Positions 40,924-52,300 of a stretch of 64,000 bases of DNA are shown piece by piece. Numbering within the stretch: the stretch's first letter is position 1; each line of letters begins with the position of its first letter. This DNA comes from Plantago ovata (lineage: Eukaryota; Streptophyta; Magnoliopsida; Lamiales; Plantaginaceae). The stretch spans positions 126,124,880 through 126,188,879 of the forward strand of contig CM051456.1 in the NCBI GenBank assembly GCA_028274465.1, written 5' to 3'. Made by a program: the position numbers and the translations under genes. The notes under the pieces were generated by a model, which saw only the letters and a program-made list of their open reading frames with translations, ran no database searches and had not been told where the DNA came from.

Positions 40924-41746
40924 TCAAGTTGGAGGCGGTCCAGTGAAAGTTCCTCCAGCTCTCACATTGAATGACCAGACCACAAACACAGCAAGTATCA
41001 CCACCATACAAGTCAGGAGAACCAGATCGAGTTTGCTCAACAGACGAATGTCCAGCCATTTCCTCTCATCACCCGCACCACCACAGTGCTCTTTCAGCAT
41101 AACATCTACCAGAGCATCCAGAAGCTTTCTGGAATAGCCAATATCTTCCGCTTTCAACATTCGAATTCTAGCTTCTTTCAGACACTTCATAACCATGTCT
41201 ACCTCAATAGATTCTATCTTATATGAATCAACTTGCGAAGCATCATCTAGAGTCACATTCTTCGCAGTAGTGATCGTAGAAGCTGGTGATGCTAGATCTA
41301 ACATAGCAAATGTTCCAGGAGACGATTTGATTGCTTTGGTCACTGGATCTACAGATGCAATTAAGTTCTGGAAAGCAGAAACATAACGCTATATCAAAAT
41401 TGCATAACGTATATAGAACCCTAAGGAATTGAAATAAGCGGACACAACAGATGCTATTCGAAAGCAAATTACCTCATCGGAGTCGGGTGGAGAATTATGA
41501 TCAGAAACTTCCTTGGGCGATTCTTCCAGTACATTTGTCAATTCAGGAGCCAAAATATTCCTCGCAACCTAACAGCAAATATTGAAAGCTCAGTGATGAA
41601 CTTGTTTGCGATTATTGAACGGAAATAGTTGAGATTCGTACCTTTTTAGGGTTCGATTTGACATCAGGAGTGGATTTCAGTCGGCGATTTGGGTGATTTG
41701 GATCTCCTTTTGGCGTTTGAAATTGCAGTTGAGGTGAATCTCTCAT
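40924..41746 (-). CDS. Uncharacterised 214-residue protein with a C-terminal membrane anchor
   Basis: Three exons (41746-41642, 41568-41473, 41367-40924) join in one frame. The N-terminal half is polar and disordered-looking (starts MRDSPQLQFQTPKGDPNHPN), the middle is probably helical (MVMKCLKEARIRMLKAEDIG, then SRKLLDALVDVML). One hydrophobic segment (LVLLTCMVVILAVFVVWSF) is followed by only about a dozen residues (NVRAGGTFTGPPPT). No signal peptide is seen. This is the topology of a tail-anchored protein facing the cytosol, on ER, mitochondria or plastids. I do not recognise the family and assign no function. The start is the first ATG after a short leader with an in-frame-consistent exon. 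Confidence 0.8.
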
Positions 41747-41859
41747 TGTTTTTGGGGTTTTTGGGGAGGTGGTAATCGAGCGGGAAATTTTGAATTAGTG
41801 TCTCAGCAGTGCAGATATATATAGGGATGATTTCGATAAGCCCCATTGCCAACTACTCC

Positions 41860-42760
41860 CGTTTACACTTAACAGTGACAGGCTGATAAGTGATAGCTGT
41901 TTGGAAAAGAAGAAAAAAAAATTATCCCAGATGAAGTTATAGTTAATAATTAGGGCACTAATTTGATTGATTTGAAAAACTTTGAACTGAACTGGACTCG
42001 AATCGTTGAGCTAGACCCATGTGCGTTATGTGTTTGTCGATCTTTCTTATTCTCTTGTGTATCCCTCGGTTGTACCTTGCTTTCTTTATCTTCGTCTACT
42101 TCGATTTCAAACTTACAAATGTTTTGGAGAATGTTTTGATTATTAATGGTGATTAGAATTCATGTGGAGTATGTATAACGGTGTTGTGATGGGTATTAAA
42201 CTATTAATATATGTGGTGTTATATAGGAGTTTACAATAAGCCGGAGCCGGTGTGTTAGTAAAGTGTTTAATTTTGTGTATCAATGGAAAAGGAACAACAA
42301 CTACATGAGTCCTCTCAAACGGTGAAAACCCAATTGGTTGTCAAATTGGGCCATGCTTCAATCAACAAGGTTCGATTTGGATCAAGAGTTAAAGATTCAA
42401 ATCAACCTTAAGTTGCGATGAATAATTAACGATTCAATCTCCAACTCTGCGCAAATTCACTTACCAAAATTCAAGTAGTCACGGACTTTATTATACCCGC
42501 CTTTGAATTTTATTGAGTTTCCACAATGAATATATGACTCAAGCTCTATTATCTTCATCTGAATAGACTTGAACATAACATAATATAACAAAATCTACTC
42601 GTATAGTATAAAAGAATTGAGCTAATAAAAATTGAACCGAACGTCTTTTCGAACTGGTGAAAAGAGCCTGATAATTATGGTTACTGCGTCTCTTTTCCAA
42701 ACAATATAATTGTATTTGTATTTTTACTTTGTTATAAAAAAATCACTCCACCGTATAATG
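41860..42760. other. Intergenic, no gene seen
   Basis: Nothing recognisable apart from short AT-rich runs. It separates the tail-anchored gene from the snoRNA cluster promoter. Confidence 0.4.
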
Positions 42761-42767
42761 AAAATGA

Positions 42768-42949
42768 AAACCCACTAACTAACAACCCGGTGCAATGAAA
42801 GCCCATTAACTAACAACCCATGATCCAATTTACAACTGCTAGACCATGTAATGCAAAGCCCATTATTAACAACCCTGTGATCGAATTTGCAATGAGAGAA
42901 AAGCCCAGCTAAAACCATAAACCCTAGCCCCTCCCTATCACCTATTTAA
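42768..42949 (+). promoter_or_regulatory. snoRNA-cluster promoter: GCCCA repeats, telo-box, TATA-like box
   Basis: A unit with (A)AAGCCCATTAACTAACAACCC is present about three times between 42,768 and 42,890, giving repeated GCCCA (site II-like) motifs, plus AAAAGCCCAG at about 42,900. A telo-box AAACCCTA follows at 42,919-42,926 and CTATTTAA at 42,942-42,949. The telo-box/GCCCA pair is known from plant ribosomal-protein and snoRNA genes, which fits the RNAs downstream. Confidence 0.65.
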
Positions 42950-43244
42950 CTCAATCCCATACCCTTCTCTCTATCTTCATCTCTGTCGACTACTTTCTCT
43001 GCTAGATCACTCGTCTTCAATTTTAGTTTCTGCTTATTTGTTTTACATCAATTACCAGTCGTTTCTACTGCCTCCATCAAACCCTTTCTCTGATTCATCG
43101 AGCTAGGGTTTGTGTATTTGTTTTCAAATTCATAGGCATAGATTCAGCTGCAGGTAGTTGAGTCACTTCGCTTTAGTCTTCCAACAAGCGTAGCGAATAT
43201 TACTCTTGCTAAATTCCTTTTTTCAATCTTCTGTTGTTATTTTT

Positions 43245-43320
43245 CTCCGATGATGGTATAATATCTTTGAGACCTGATTGTCAATTTGATGACAACTACA
43301 AGCATGGATTCTGAGGATTG
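43245..43320 (+). ncRNA. Box C/D snoRNA with an 18S rRNA guide (snoRNA 1)
   Basis: Box C-like ATGATGG (43,250-43,256), D' CTGA (43,274-43,277), C' TTGATGA (43,286-43,292) and D CTGA (43,311-43,314) are in the right order and spacing. The 11 nt directly before D', ATCTTTGAGAC, are perfectly complementary to GTCTCAAAGAT near the 5' end of plant 18S rRNA. By the five-nucleotide rule it would direct 2'-O-methylation of the C in GTCTC (about C38, counted from remembered 18S sequence). The terminal stem is only short. First of five RNAs downstream of the telo-box promoter. Confidence 0.75.
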
Positions 43321-43367
43321 CATATTTACTCTATTCGTTTTTTTTTTCTGATTATGAAATTAGGTTA

Positions 43368-43460
43368 GAAATGACGATTGCACTGGGCTCTGAGCAGGTC
43401 AATTAATTGATCTGCTATCTGATGGATACTGCGGCCTAGAAAACCACATCTGATCATTTC
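43368..43460 (+). ncRNA. Box C/D snoRNA candidate (snoRNA 2)
   Basis: A perfect 7-bp terminal stem GAAATGA/TCATTTC encloses box C ATGACGA (one mismatch), D' CTGA (43,390), C' TGATGGA (43,420) and D CTGA (43,450). Between D' and C' lies a near-perfect palindrome AGCAGGTCAATTAATTGA then TCTGCT. Sequences before D and D' have no rRNA match I can recall, so the target is unknown. Confidence 0.7.
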
Positions 43461-43541
43461 AATTTCATTATTTATTTGTTTACTGTGAGATTTATTGTAG
43501 AACTTCTGTTTATAGTTTTTGTTTGTGTTTGTAAAAATTGA

Positions 43542-43652
43542 GATGGATGTGATGAATTTTTCCCCAGATGATTCGAAGCTGAAATTACTGAGCGCTATTT
43601 TGAGTTTTTCACCCTCTGTGGTGTAATTCCAAGCCAGATATTCTGATCCATC
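43542..43652 (+). ncRNA. Box C/D snoRNA, repeated family copy 1 (snoRNA 3a)
   Basis: The stem GATGGA/TCCATC brings box C GTGATGA (43,549-43,555) next to box D CTGA (43,643-43,646). An internal CTGA within ATTACTGAGCGC serves as D'. It is about 85 percent identical to the copies at 43,735 and 43,960. This copy has TGGTGTAATT where the others have TGGTGAAAA, weakening the internal hairpin or C' box. The sequence before D (AAGCCAGATATT) shows no rRNA match I can place. Confidence 0.7.
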
Positions 43653-43734
43653 TCCTATTTTAGCTTTGTTATTTTAAACTACTCGTTTGTTTGACTTTTT
43701 CTTCTACAGTTGCATAATACTAATGTGTTAGTGA

Positions 43735-43848
43735 ATATGGAGGTGATGAATTTTTCCCCAGATGAATCGAAGCTGAAATTACTGAGCGCTATTTTTGTGT
43801 TTTTCACCCTTTGTGGTGAAAATCCAAGCCAGATTTTCTGATCCATAT
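43735..43848 (+). ncRNA. Box C/D snoRNA, repeated family copy 2 (snoRNA 3b)
   Basis: Same layout as copy 1: box C GTGATGA (43,743-43,749), internal CTGA, box D CTGA (43,838-43,841). Its terminal stem is ATATGGA/TCCATAT; compared with the GATGGA/TCCATC of the other copies, the closing G-C pair has become a U-A pair, a compensatory double change. An internal TTTTCACC/GGTGAAAA hairpin lies between D' and D. Guide before D reads GCCAGATTTT, one base different from its siblings. Confidence 0.75.
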
Positions 43849-43959
43849 TCTATTTATCATTTTTTATAAACTTTTGTACACTGTTATATATTCATAAATC
43901 ACATCTACTGTTAAATCAAAACGTGTATGTGTGTGAGTGAATTGTTCTTTTGATAATAA

Positions 43960-44071
43960 GATGGATGTGATGAGTATTTCCCCAGATGAATCGAAGCTGA
44001 AATTACTGAGCGCTATTTTTGTGTTTTTCACCCTCTGTGGTGAAAATCCAAGCCAGATATTCTGATCCATC
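43960..44071 (+). ncRNA. Box C/D snoRNA, repeated family copy 3 (snoRNA 3c)
   Basis: Stem GATGGA/TCCATC, box C GTGATGA (43,967-43,973), internal CTGA, hairpin TTTTCACC/GGTGAAAA and box D CTGA (44,062-44,065). Body identical to copy 2 over most of its length while the ~110-nt spacer before it is unrelated, so the conserved unit is the RNA itself. Confidence 0.75.
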
Positions 44072-45057
44072 GTACACTTTCCCCAAGCTTGGAGTTTTCA
44101 ATTGGATGGCAGCCAGTCTTTGAGATTATAGTTTTTCCCTTGTGATCTATTCCGGACTCATCAGTCGGAAATTCTGCATATACATCTGGACATTAGACAC
44201 CCAAACAAAACTACCCATTGAGAAAATGCTAATGGCTAATTTTTAATTGTATTTAATGATCACCCCTCCAATGAAAAACCGGAGTTTCTATGTTATGAAA
44301 TCTCCTTTCGAAAAAATAACCTGTTTGAAATTTTTATTTATTTTTTGTATTTTTTATTTTTAAATTATATTTTATCCTATTCAAAATAACTAATATAATG
44401 AGGTGTTACACATTTTAAGGAGTAATTCACTTGTACTTCATAATAATTTAGTTATACCATTTAAATGTATAATAAAATGAAATAGTATCTATAATCAACA
44501 CACTTTAAAGTTGGGAAATAATATATAAATGTGAAGTTATATTATAAATGGGAAGTTAAACTGAAATATCAAATCACCTGATGCATCAATTATTTCGAAC
44601 AATTTCAAATTTACTGATACATCAATTATTTTTAATAGGAGGATAGGAGGAAGTAACCATTTTAAAATAAAAATTTCTTTGAACTTAAAAAAAAAAGGGG
44701 CCATTAATGACTGGTACTGATGTACCCTTATCAATGGCGGAGCAGATCGATGCACTAGTGCTTTGATCGGAGCAAGTTCATTAAAATTTTAAATTTTGAA
44801 AGTGTTTAATGTTATAAAATAATTATTCAAAATTCAGTAGTAGCAGTACCATTTATAGTGTCCCGTGTGGTATTTTACAGTCTTCTGCACAAATACCACC
44901 ATTGTCGTTTAATAAGAATTTTGTGTCTAATAATGAAATGATGTTCCCTAACTCTTTTTGTTATATTCGTTACAACACAAAACCATTTGGACAATACTAT
45001 ATGGGTGTGGAGTGTGGTACACTGGTACTCATCAATGTTATAATGTTATTATCTTGA

Positions 45058-45196
45058 CTATACTAATAAATAATGTATCATTAAATGAACAAAAGTTTAT
45101 TAGACTATACTCCGTCTTCATATTTATTTACACACCATGATTATTTAGCTATACTAATAAATAATGTATCATTAAATGAACAAAAGTTTATTAGAC
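45058..45196. repeat. Two identical 48-bp direct repeats, period 91 bp
   Basis: The 48 bp beginning CTATACTAATAAATAATGTA at 45,058-45,105 recur without change at 45,149-45,196. Exact identity in neutral-looking DNA implies a recent local duplication. Confidence 0.9.
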
Positions 45197-45703
45197 CTTC
45201 TCTTGTTTATACATTATTTCTATATATTTTTTTACTAAACAACTAGATACCACATGAAAACACATTACTAATGCTGTTTACATTTTTCGCTATCAAACAA
45301 TAAAATTTGGGCTGACAAACTCCATATGAAATATTACGCAATATATAACCACATTATCAATTATTCAATCTCTCATTTTCGGGCGTTATCTACCAAATAG
45401 TGACTACTATGAAGCATAATGTCATTTTGGTACGGACTAATTACAAAATGTCAAGTTTTTACATAATGAGTGAAAAAAAATTATATTACCAAATGGAGCA
45501 TTTTGATTACAAAATGATACAAAATTAAGCTCTTTATTATTTTGTTTTAATTTTTTGTTGGTGTTGGACACTAAGTTTTAAAATGTAATGAAGTGTGATA
45601 TATTGTATCAAATTGTAGCAGACCCTTTTTGGTACTCCCTCTGTCCCTCAAACTTTCTTGACAAATTTTTGTTGGGAATTCATAGTTTTACCATTATTAT
45701 CAT

Positions 45704-45885
45704 TTTTTTAGTAACGGAAATGGAAAATATTACAACTACTCTTACACTACTTTTATACAAACATCCTATACCATCTTATATTTCCGCACCTAAACCGCCT
45801 TATGTCTCCGTCGGGGATCGAATCCTACAACTCTCCTTAACCGGCCCAAGCTCTCGCCACTGCACCACCTTATAACTCTCCACCA
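45704..45885 (-). mobile_element. tRNA-derived SINE copy (best preserved)
   Basis: On the minus strand it reads GTGGTGCAGTGGCGAGAGC (box A-like), then GGATTCGATCC (box B-like) followed by CGACGGAGACATAAGGCGG. It ends in an A-run (T-run on plus at 45,704-45,710). This is the clearest of four related copies in the window. Confidence 0.65.
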
Positions 45886-46312
45886 TTATGATCATTGAAA
45901 CTGATAGCATTTAACTTAACTCTCAGCCGTTGCACTATTCCTTTTCATCTAAATTTGGAATCTCTAAATATTTCCACCTTATCATAATTTTTTTTTAAAG
46001 TTGGTAAAACTACATCCTAGCTAAAATTATCTGATATTTGGCTACAAATTATATTATTCAACTACATTGGAGTATAATATTATTTACTTTGAGATCTAGC
46101 ACAAGTATGGAATGCCATGGAAGAATTGACTATGTTAACTCTGATATAACAAATTACACTGGCTCGTAAGGATTTAGAAAAACAGGTCAAAAGAAGTAAA
46201 CGAATTTTCTCTGACAAAATTTTTTACATTACAAATTAGCCTATAGATCTTGTGTAACTGTAGTATCCGACAAAGCATTGAGCCTATTGAGCTGAGAAAG
46301 AAGACAGAAAAC

Positions 46313-49300
46313 TCAGCGCGCAGGAGATGCAAAGAAAATTACTGCAAAATAAACAAAAAATCCAGCTAGAAGAATTCCTGCATAGATAAAGTTCTGCGAA
46401 GAGTGGGTCGGGAATTTGTATTCGATACTACAGCATTTCATCTTCTCCCTCTCGCTGGACAATACGTGATCCACATACCTGCAAAGTTACAATTATAAGT
46501 GCTGTTAAATCATGATCCATCATTCACCCACAAAAGCTTACTGCTAGCTTTCAAGTATTTCAGAAACAGGATTAATATTGCAACTTGCAAGTAAAGAAGA
46601 AAGCACCGATGCAACAAGAGAATCTACAGATCCTTTCTCTAACGCTACATGATTGCTTTTCTGAAACTAGGAATTCTACAAATAAGAAGGAACTTCAAAG
46701 AAGGCAAGGAAACTTACTGCTGAGTGAATATTGAGCTCTGAAAAATATCTGAACCATTCACGTATGCATCTTGTAGTCGATGATCATACAAAAATGCAGA
46801 AAGGTCTACTAGCTGTTCCTCAAGGCTCTGGAAGTAAAAGGACCAAGTATGGTTAAACTAAAGTTGCAGTGTTTTCATCATTTCATCACACTAAATTGGG
46901 AATGACATAAGCTGTTAGACTTACATCCAAATATTTTTCTAGTCGTTCAACTAATTCATGTGGGAATGGTTCTGGTAAGTTAGTTTTCTTCTTGTAGAAC
47001 TTCTCCACCCAAAGCTCAGTGCTCGACTTATTCCTTTTACCCTTAACTGGTTCACCCAGAGGGGTTTTGAGGTGTTCTGTAGCAAACTCTTGGACAGCCT
47101 GGTCAAAATATTAGTAAGCACGGGAAGTTTGAAGGAAGTTATTAACTGAGAGTCGAAGAAATTACCTCAGATGCATCTCGAATTCGGTGAAGGGCAGCAT
47201 CAACACGTGAATATATTGAGTTTCTCTGTGGAAGAAATTCACAATGAAAATTAGTAGGCTTTTATTGTTTAAAAATTGCCAGCTCCTTGATCTATGTCTG
47301 GTGACTTGGTTAGTAGCATAAACTTGAGATATCATATGTGTGATTTGAATCAAAGGTCCATTTTTATGTTTTAATCTGATCAAGTTTCAGAGAATTTATA
47401 CAAGTATATGGAACTTTCCTTTTTCCTGCACCAAAACTTTCTAAATTTGAAAAGGAGGGGGTTTCGGACCTTTTGGTACGAAGTGATAAAAAACCATGAG
47501 TGGAAATTACACAGCACGAGGCGTGTTCATGTTATATCAGCAATTGTGACATCAAACCCATGCTTCAAATATAACAGAAATGCAATTTCTCACTTAAAAG
47601 AAAAATTAGAGATAAGTTTACCAGAGCTGCATCCTGAAGCAATTGACTAATCTGAGAAGTGTTGGAAAATGGTCCAAATGGATGGCAACCAGCAGCCAAG
47701 AGCCAATTCACCAAAGGCCTCTCGTGAACATGGGAAGCCTTTTCATAAGGTGCACTCAGTCCACCCACTACAGAGGCCAGTCCTGCTAATATGTGCCTCT
47801 GTGCTTGTGAAGGTATAGCATGCCTTCTCTCTAGCTCGGAAACATAACTGCCGAAAACAAAGAAAAGAATGTTAGAGAAGAATTGTCTGTTGAATGAGGA
47901 AACGATGAACAGGATAAGGAGAACTGATAAGTTTAAAAAAAAAAAAAAAAAAAAAATCCTCAGCCGGTTAACCATGTAACAAGAATGCCAGAGGCCTCAA
48001 AATAGAGTGCATAAATGACCATAGAAAGTGAAGTCAAACTACGAAGCAGATACCTTAACAACATACATTGGGTACACTCACACAGAGATAGAAAGTCTTG
48101 TGTTCTCCCATATTGAGACCAAAATAGCTAGTTAAGAATACTCTCGCATATTAAAAAAGAGAAAATTGGGTGTAATTTTGCTGATGTAGTTGACACTTTG
48201 AGAAGCTTGACCAAATGTAGTTGGGGAAGTTACCAAGTAGTAGTCATGATAGGAGAAATTCATAAACAGAAATAACAGATGATAAATCATTATGTATATA
48301 TAATATCACTGTAATGGTCGTAGTGTCAACAAGAAAACAGTTCGTTGTGAACAAGAAAGGTTGCCTGATTGATGACTTCATTACCCTTTACAAGGATAAA
48401 GTTCATCAAACACTAAGAATATATAAATAGTAGACCACCTGTTTAGATAGCTTCATGTTGTAAAGAGCATGTTATTCTATTAAGCTCTGATACTTCCTGA
48501 TGTCTACTTACTTTAGAGCTATCTTCTCAGTTTGATGCTGGAGCACAATGACCACATCGTTACTCGTCCATACAAGACTATCATCCTCCATCATAAGGCC
48601 TTCATCCACATCAGCCAATGATAAAACAAAGCTGGAATCAGGATATGTATCAGTTCCTTGCAGTATTTGCCATTCTTGGATAAACAAATAAAGCTTAACT
48701 GAGGGATGAGCATAGTACATTACGACTATCTATGAAAGAGACAGTATGTTAATATCAAGTATACTAATTAATTAAACAATTTACTCACACTGGGACAACT
48801 CTAGTTCCATAAGTTCGATATAGATCCCCCTGTTTAGTCTTTTGTAGTTTCTTCTTTTTATCTTTATTATGACGCCGGGAACCATAAGAAGCCCAAAGAG
48901 GTTTATGCTTTAGCAGTGAATCACCAGTTCCATCATTGTCATCCCCCCATGTCTGATAAGGTAAAGAAGAAAGATGGTCAAAGGCTCAACTTGTTTAACA
49001 GTATCCAAGTATAACCAACTGTCCAAAAGAGAACATTTTAATCAACCTGGCGGAGGAAAAATTTACTAGAAAGGGTTGGGTCAGACATCTCAAGTAATCC
49101 AGCCGCTAGCACATCAGCCGACCGTTCCATCTCCTGCACATAGATTGATGATCGGTCATAACTAGATGACAATTTGGTTCAAAGATCCAATACAAGCATT
49201 TCATTTTAGAGATGAGCAAAACTAGATTATTTTTCAAGGTCTATCGCTTGATACTAATCATATGCTTGAGAGTTCGTGGCCAACAACAAATACTCAGATT

Positions 49301-52300
49301 AAACTACAGAACATTGATTGTAAAGAATGTTTGTCAAAGAAAACAGAAGAGGTGGAAAATCCAATGATCAATTTGGTAGAACTAGCAAACTAGAATAATG
49401 TCTAGCAATTAGCAACATACCTCTTTAAGAATTGCACCATCCAAGTATGTTTTTGTATGAACATGAAAGCGTCCATCCTTCTTTGTTTCTTGAAGCGAAT
49501 GACTCCTCATTGCTTTTGAGACAGCAATTGCCAACTTCTCATGGCTATGTAATGCGTGTGTACCACCAACAATTACTACTTCCTGCCCTTGGTGCACCAT
49601 CTTTTTAATCTGAACATAAGATCCATATGCATATAAATGTGTGAGCACTATGGCTAAAATCCAATTGCTTTGCTAATTACCATAGAGATTCAAACAGTCC
49701 ACAAATGGATGCGTGGAGACATCAAAATCAAGTCCAGAAACCAAACAACATGCCAACTGCTTGTAGCAAACTAAAAGAAAAACCGCACACTCGCACAGCA
49801 TTAATTGGAAAAGCTGAGGAAATCTCACCTCAGCCTCAATCGCTTCGACATCTATACTGTAGTTGTGGCCTTTTGACATAATATTGTACCTATTATGATT
49901 CTGAAGGACAATGATAGGTATAAGTAACCTAGTGTTCATATCAACAGTTTCATACCTGGTCCAGATACAGAAAGAAATTATCAATTAAAAAGTGGCAAAA
50001 AATATCCAAGGCAATAGCTGAATCCAGACAAACATAGATATCATAGGTAAGACAGCTGAAAACAAATTTACAGAAATGATATTGAATAATTCCTTGACAA
50101 CAAAGCGAAGGAGAAAATTCCTCCACTTAGTGCAACATAAACAATATATTGTACACAATCCTGGAGGAAATTGGTTTCACACAGCATGGAGTGATTTTGA
50201 ATCAAAAAAAGGTTTCGTGTGAAAACTGCAAATCACTATCCCCACAATGTCACCATCAACATATAATACTTCATGCAAATGGATGTTCAGCGGAAAGCAT
50301 ACACAGTAAGAGAAATATCAACCAGAGTAAAAGAAAATAATGAATGGATCCTCAATAGGATACAACAAGAGTGACAGGTGATTGTATCATTTTAGTAAGA
50401 GAAACTAGTCTAATTATTACTATATGACAAGTCTACTTGACTAAGTAGTAAACTAGCCTTCAACTGTAGAGTATTTAAAAAGTTGTTCTTTGGGACAAAA
50501 AAAAAAAAAAGAAAAGAAAGGAGAGAAAAAAAGATGAAGGTTTCCACATTGTCCAACTTGAACCCTAAAAGCCAGCAAGTAGAATGTCATTCCATCATAA
50601 TAGGTCTGTAGAATTAAGGATACCTAGCATCTGGCGCAATAACGTGCTCTATTGTTGTTGCAATCACAGCACCTAGTTGTCCAAGAAAAATATCACGGCC
50701 GGAATGCGGGCTGGCTGCCCCTAATCTTGGGAACAACAAATGTTGTATTCGAGGGAGTGTTCTTGAGTTGACACTTCCTTCTTCAGTTTCAATCTTCCCG
50801 TATGTACAGGGCCCGGCAGAAAGGTCAACAACAACAAACCTGGGTTCACAAAAGGAAAAATCAGAACCTTAGGGCTAAAAATAACAAATATAAATGATCA
50901 TATTCAACGACTTTTTTTCTGTTCTTTTTTAAATTTACAGACAAATATTGAAACCCTGACACCAAGATTCGAATAAAATGCTCCCCCCCCCCTTCAAATA
51001 AGGCGAACTCATACACACGATACAAAAGCACATAACTATAAGTTGTCTATAGTGGTATTTAAACCCTGCACCATGTGCATCAGAGCGTAGCCCCTTTACC
51101 ACTTGTGGTAACAAACTTCAAAGATTATTATATATACATGCGGTTGACTTTCTTTTGTTACCTGCCAGATCCGAGCCAGACCTGAGATGCGCCTCCTCCA
51201 TTGTACCTATACCGATATATGTAGTCCCCCTCTTGTTTCTTCATCTCTTCATCATTTAGATTTGGGATTCTGCTATTCATTAAACTATCAAGATTGATCT
51301 CCATGTTTCTAGGGTCTATTCTCACCTGTAAATAAGTATGAAAAACATCATCATCTGGTAGTAAAAACCTATTCTAAGTATTTCGTGAACTACTACAGGA
51401 GCTCCCCTAAAAAGCAGATATGAATCAGCATTCACATTCAAGATACCAGTTTTATCACTGTTGGAAAAATCAAGGTTTTCCTTGAACAATTAAAAATTAC
51501 CTTATCAAAGTTAACTATGAATATTGCAGTAGGCCTAGGTCTATCAGTTTCTTCAGCTCGGTATCCATCAGTATCCAAGTCAAAAAGATAAGAATACAGT
51601 TTCTGAAATTCTGGTTCAACTTTTGTTGCCTCCACCTCAAACAAAGGAACTTCCCTTCCAAAATCTGCCTGTAAGCTCTTAATTAAGAAAGTTGGATCTC
51701 AACAACAGAGGAATAGCAAAGAGCCAAAATTAGCATATGGTGTCACCTCTCTTGCGGTGCCAGCAGGAGTCATTGCTACTTTCAGCGATTTCTCCAATGC
51801 TATCAACTCTGCTTGCGCAACCTGCAGTTAGAAGTGAATATGTCATGCAATAGAAATAACACTCGATCAACTCATTCTTCATGCCAAATTCGCCACCAAA
51901 AGCTGCCCTTCAAACCAAGGCATTTAGCCATAGAGTTAAGCACAATGAATATTATCTCAGAGCAGTCATTCAGATAGTTGACAAGCAAAAAAAAAAAAAA
52001 AAAAAAAACTAAATAGTCAGACAAAAACATCATTAAGCTATTACTGCCCCAGACAGGCACATAATTCACACGAACAAATTTTATTAAATCACATCAAAGT
52101 TGTGTTGAAGATCAGTTACGGGATTCATAAATGTGATCCTTAAACAAACAATTCATATCATGAAACTTGTATACATCAGTATATGTAGATACATTAGAAT
52201 TACTTGAACATTACAAATTGGGAGAGACAGACAATATTTCTTTCAACTTAAAAAAAAAAGGGAACAAGTTTATCTTCTCACAAAACATATTGATGTTCAA

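Larger units (their letters stand above)
44075..46312. other. Intergenic with small repeats, no gene
   Basis: AT-rich DNA after the snoRNA cluster. It contains the direct duplication at 45,058 and the SINE copy at 45,704; the rest shows nothing I can identify. The part near 46,200-46,312 is probably the 3' UTR of the next minus-strand gene. A Stowaway-like CTCCCTCTGTCCCTCAA end lies at about 45,635. Confidence 0.45.

Noticed and set aside
43620-43640. Pairing of snoRNA 3 AATCCAAG with CTTGGATT of 18S rRNA
   Set aside because: The match ends about nine bases before box D, so the methylation position would fall outside the duplex.
43542-44071. Reading the triplicated unit as a plain tandem repeat or MITE
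   Set aside because: Spacers are unrelated, boxes C and D are kept and the closing stem covaries, which favours an RNA gene.
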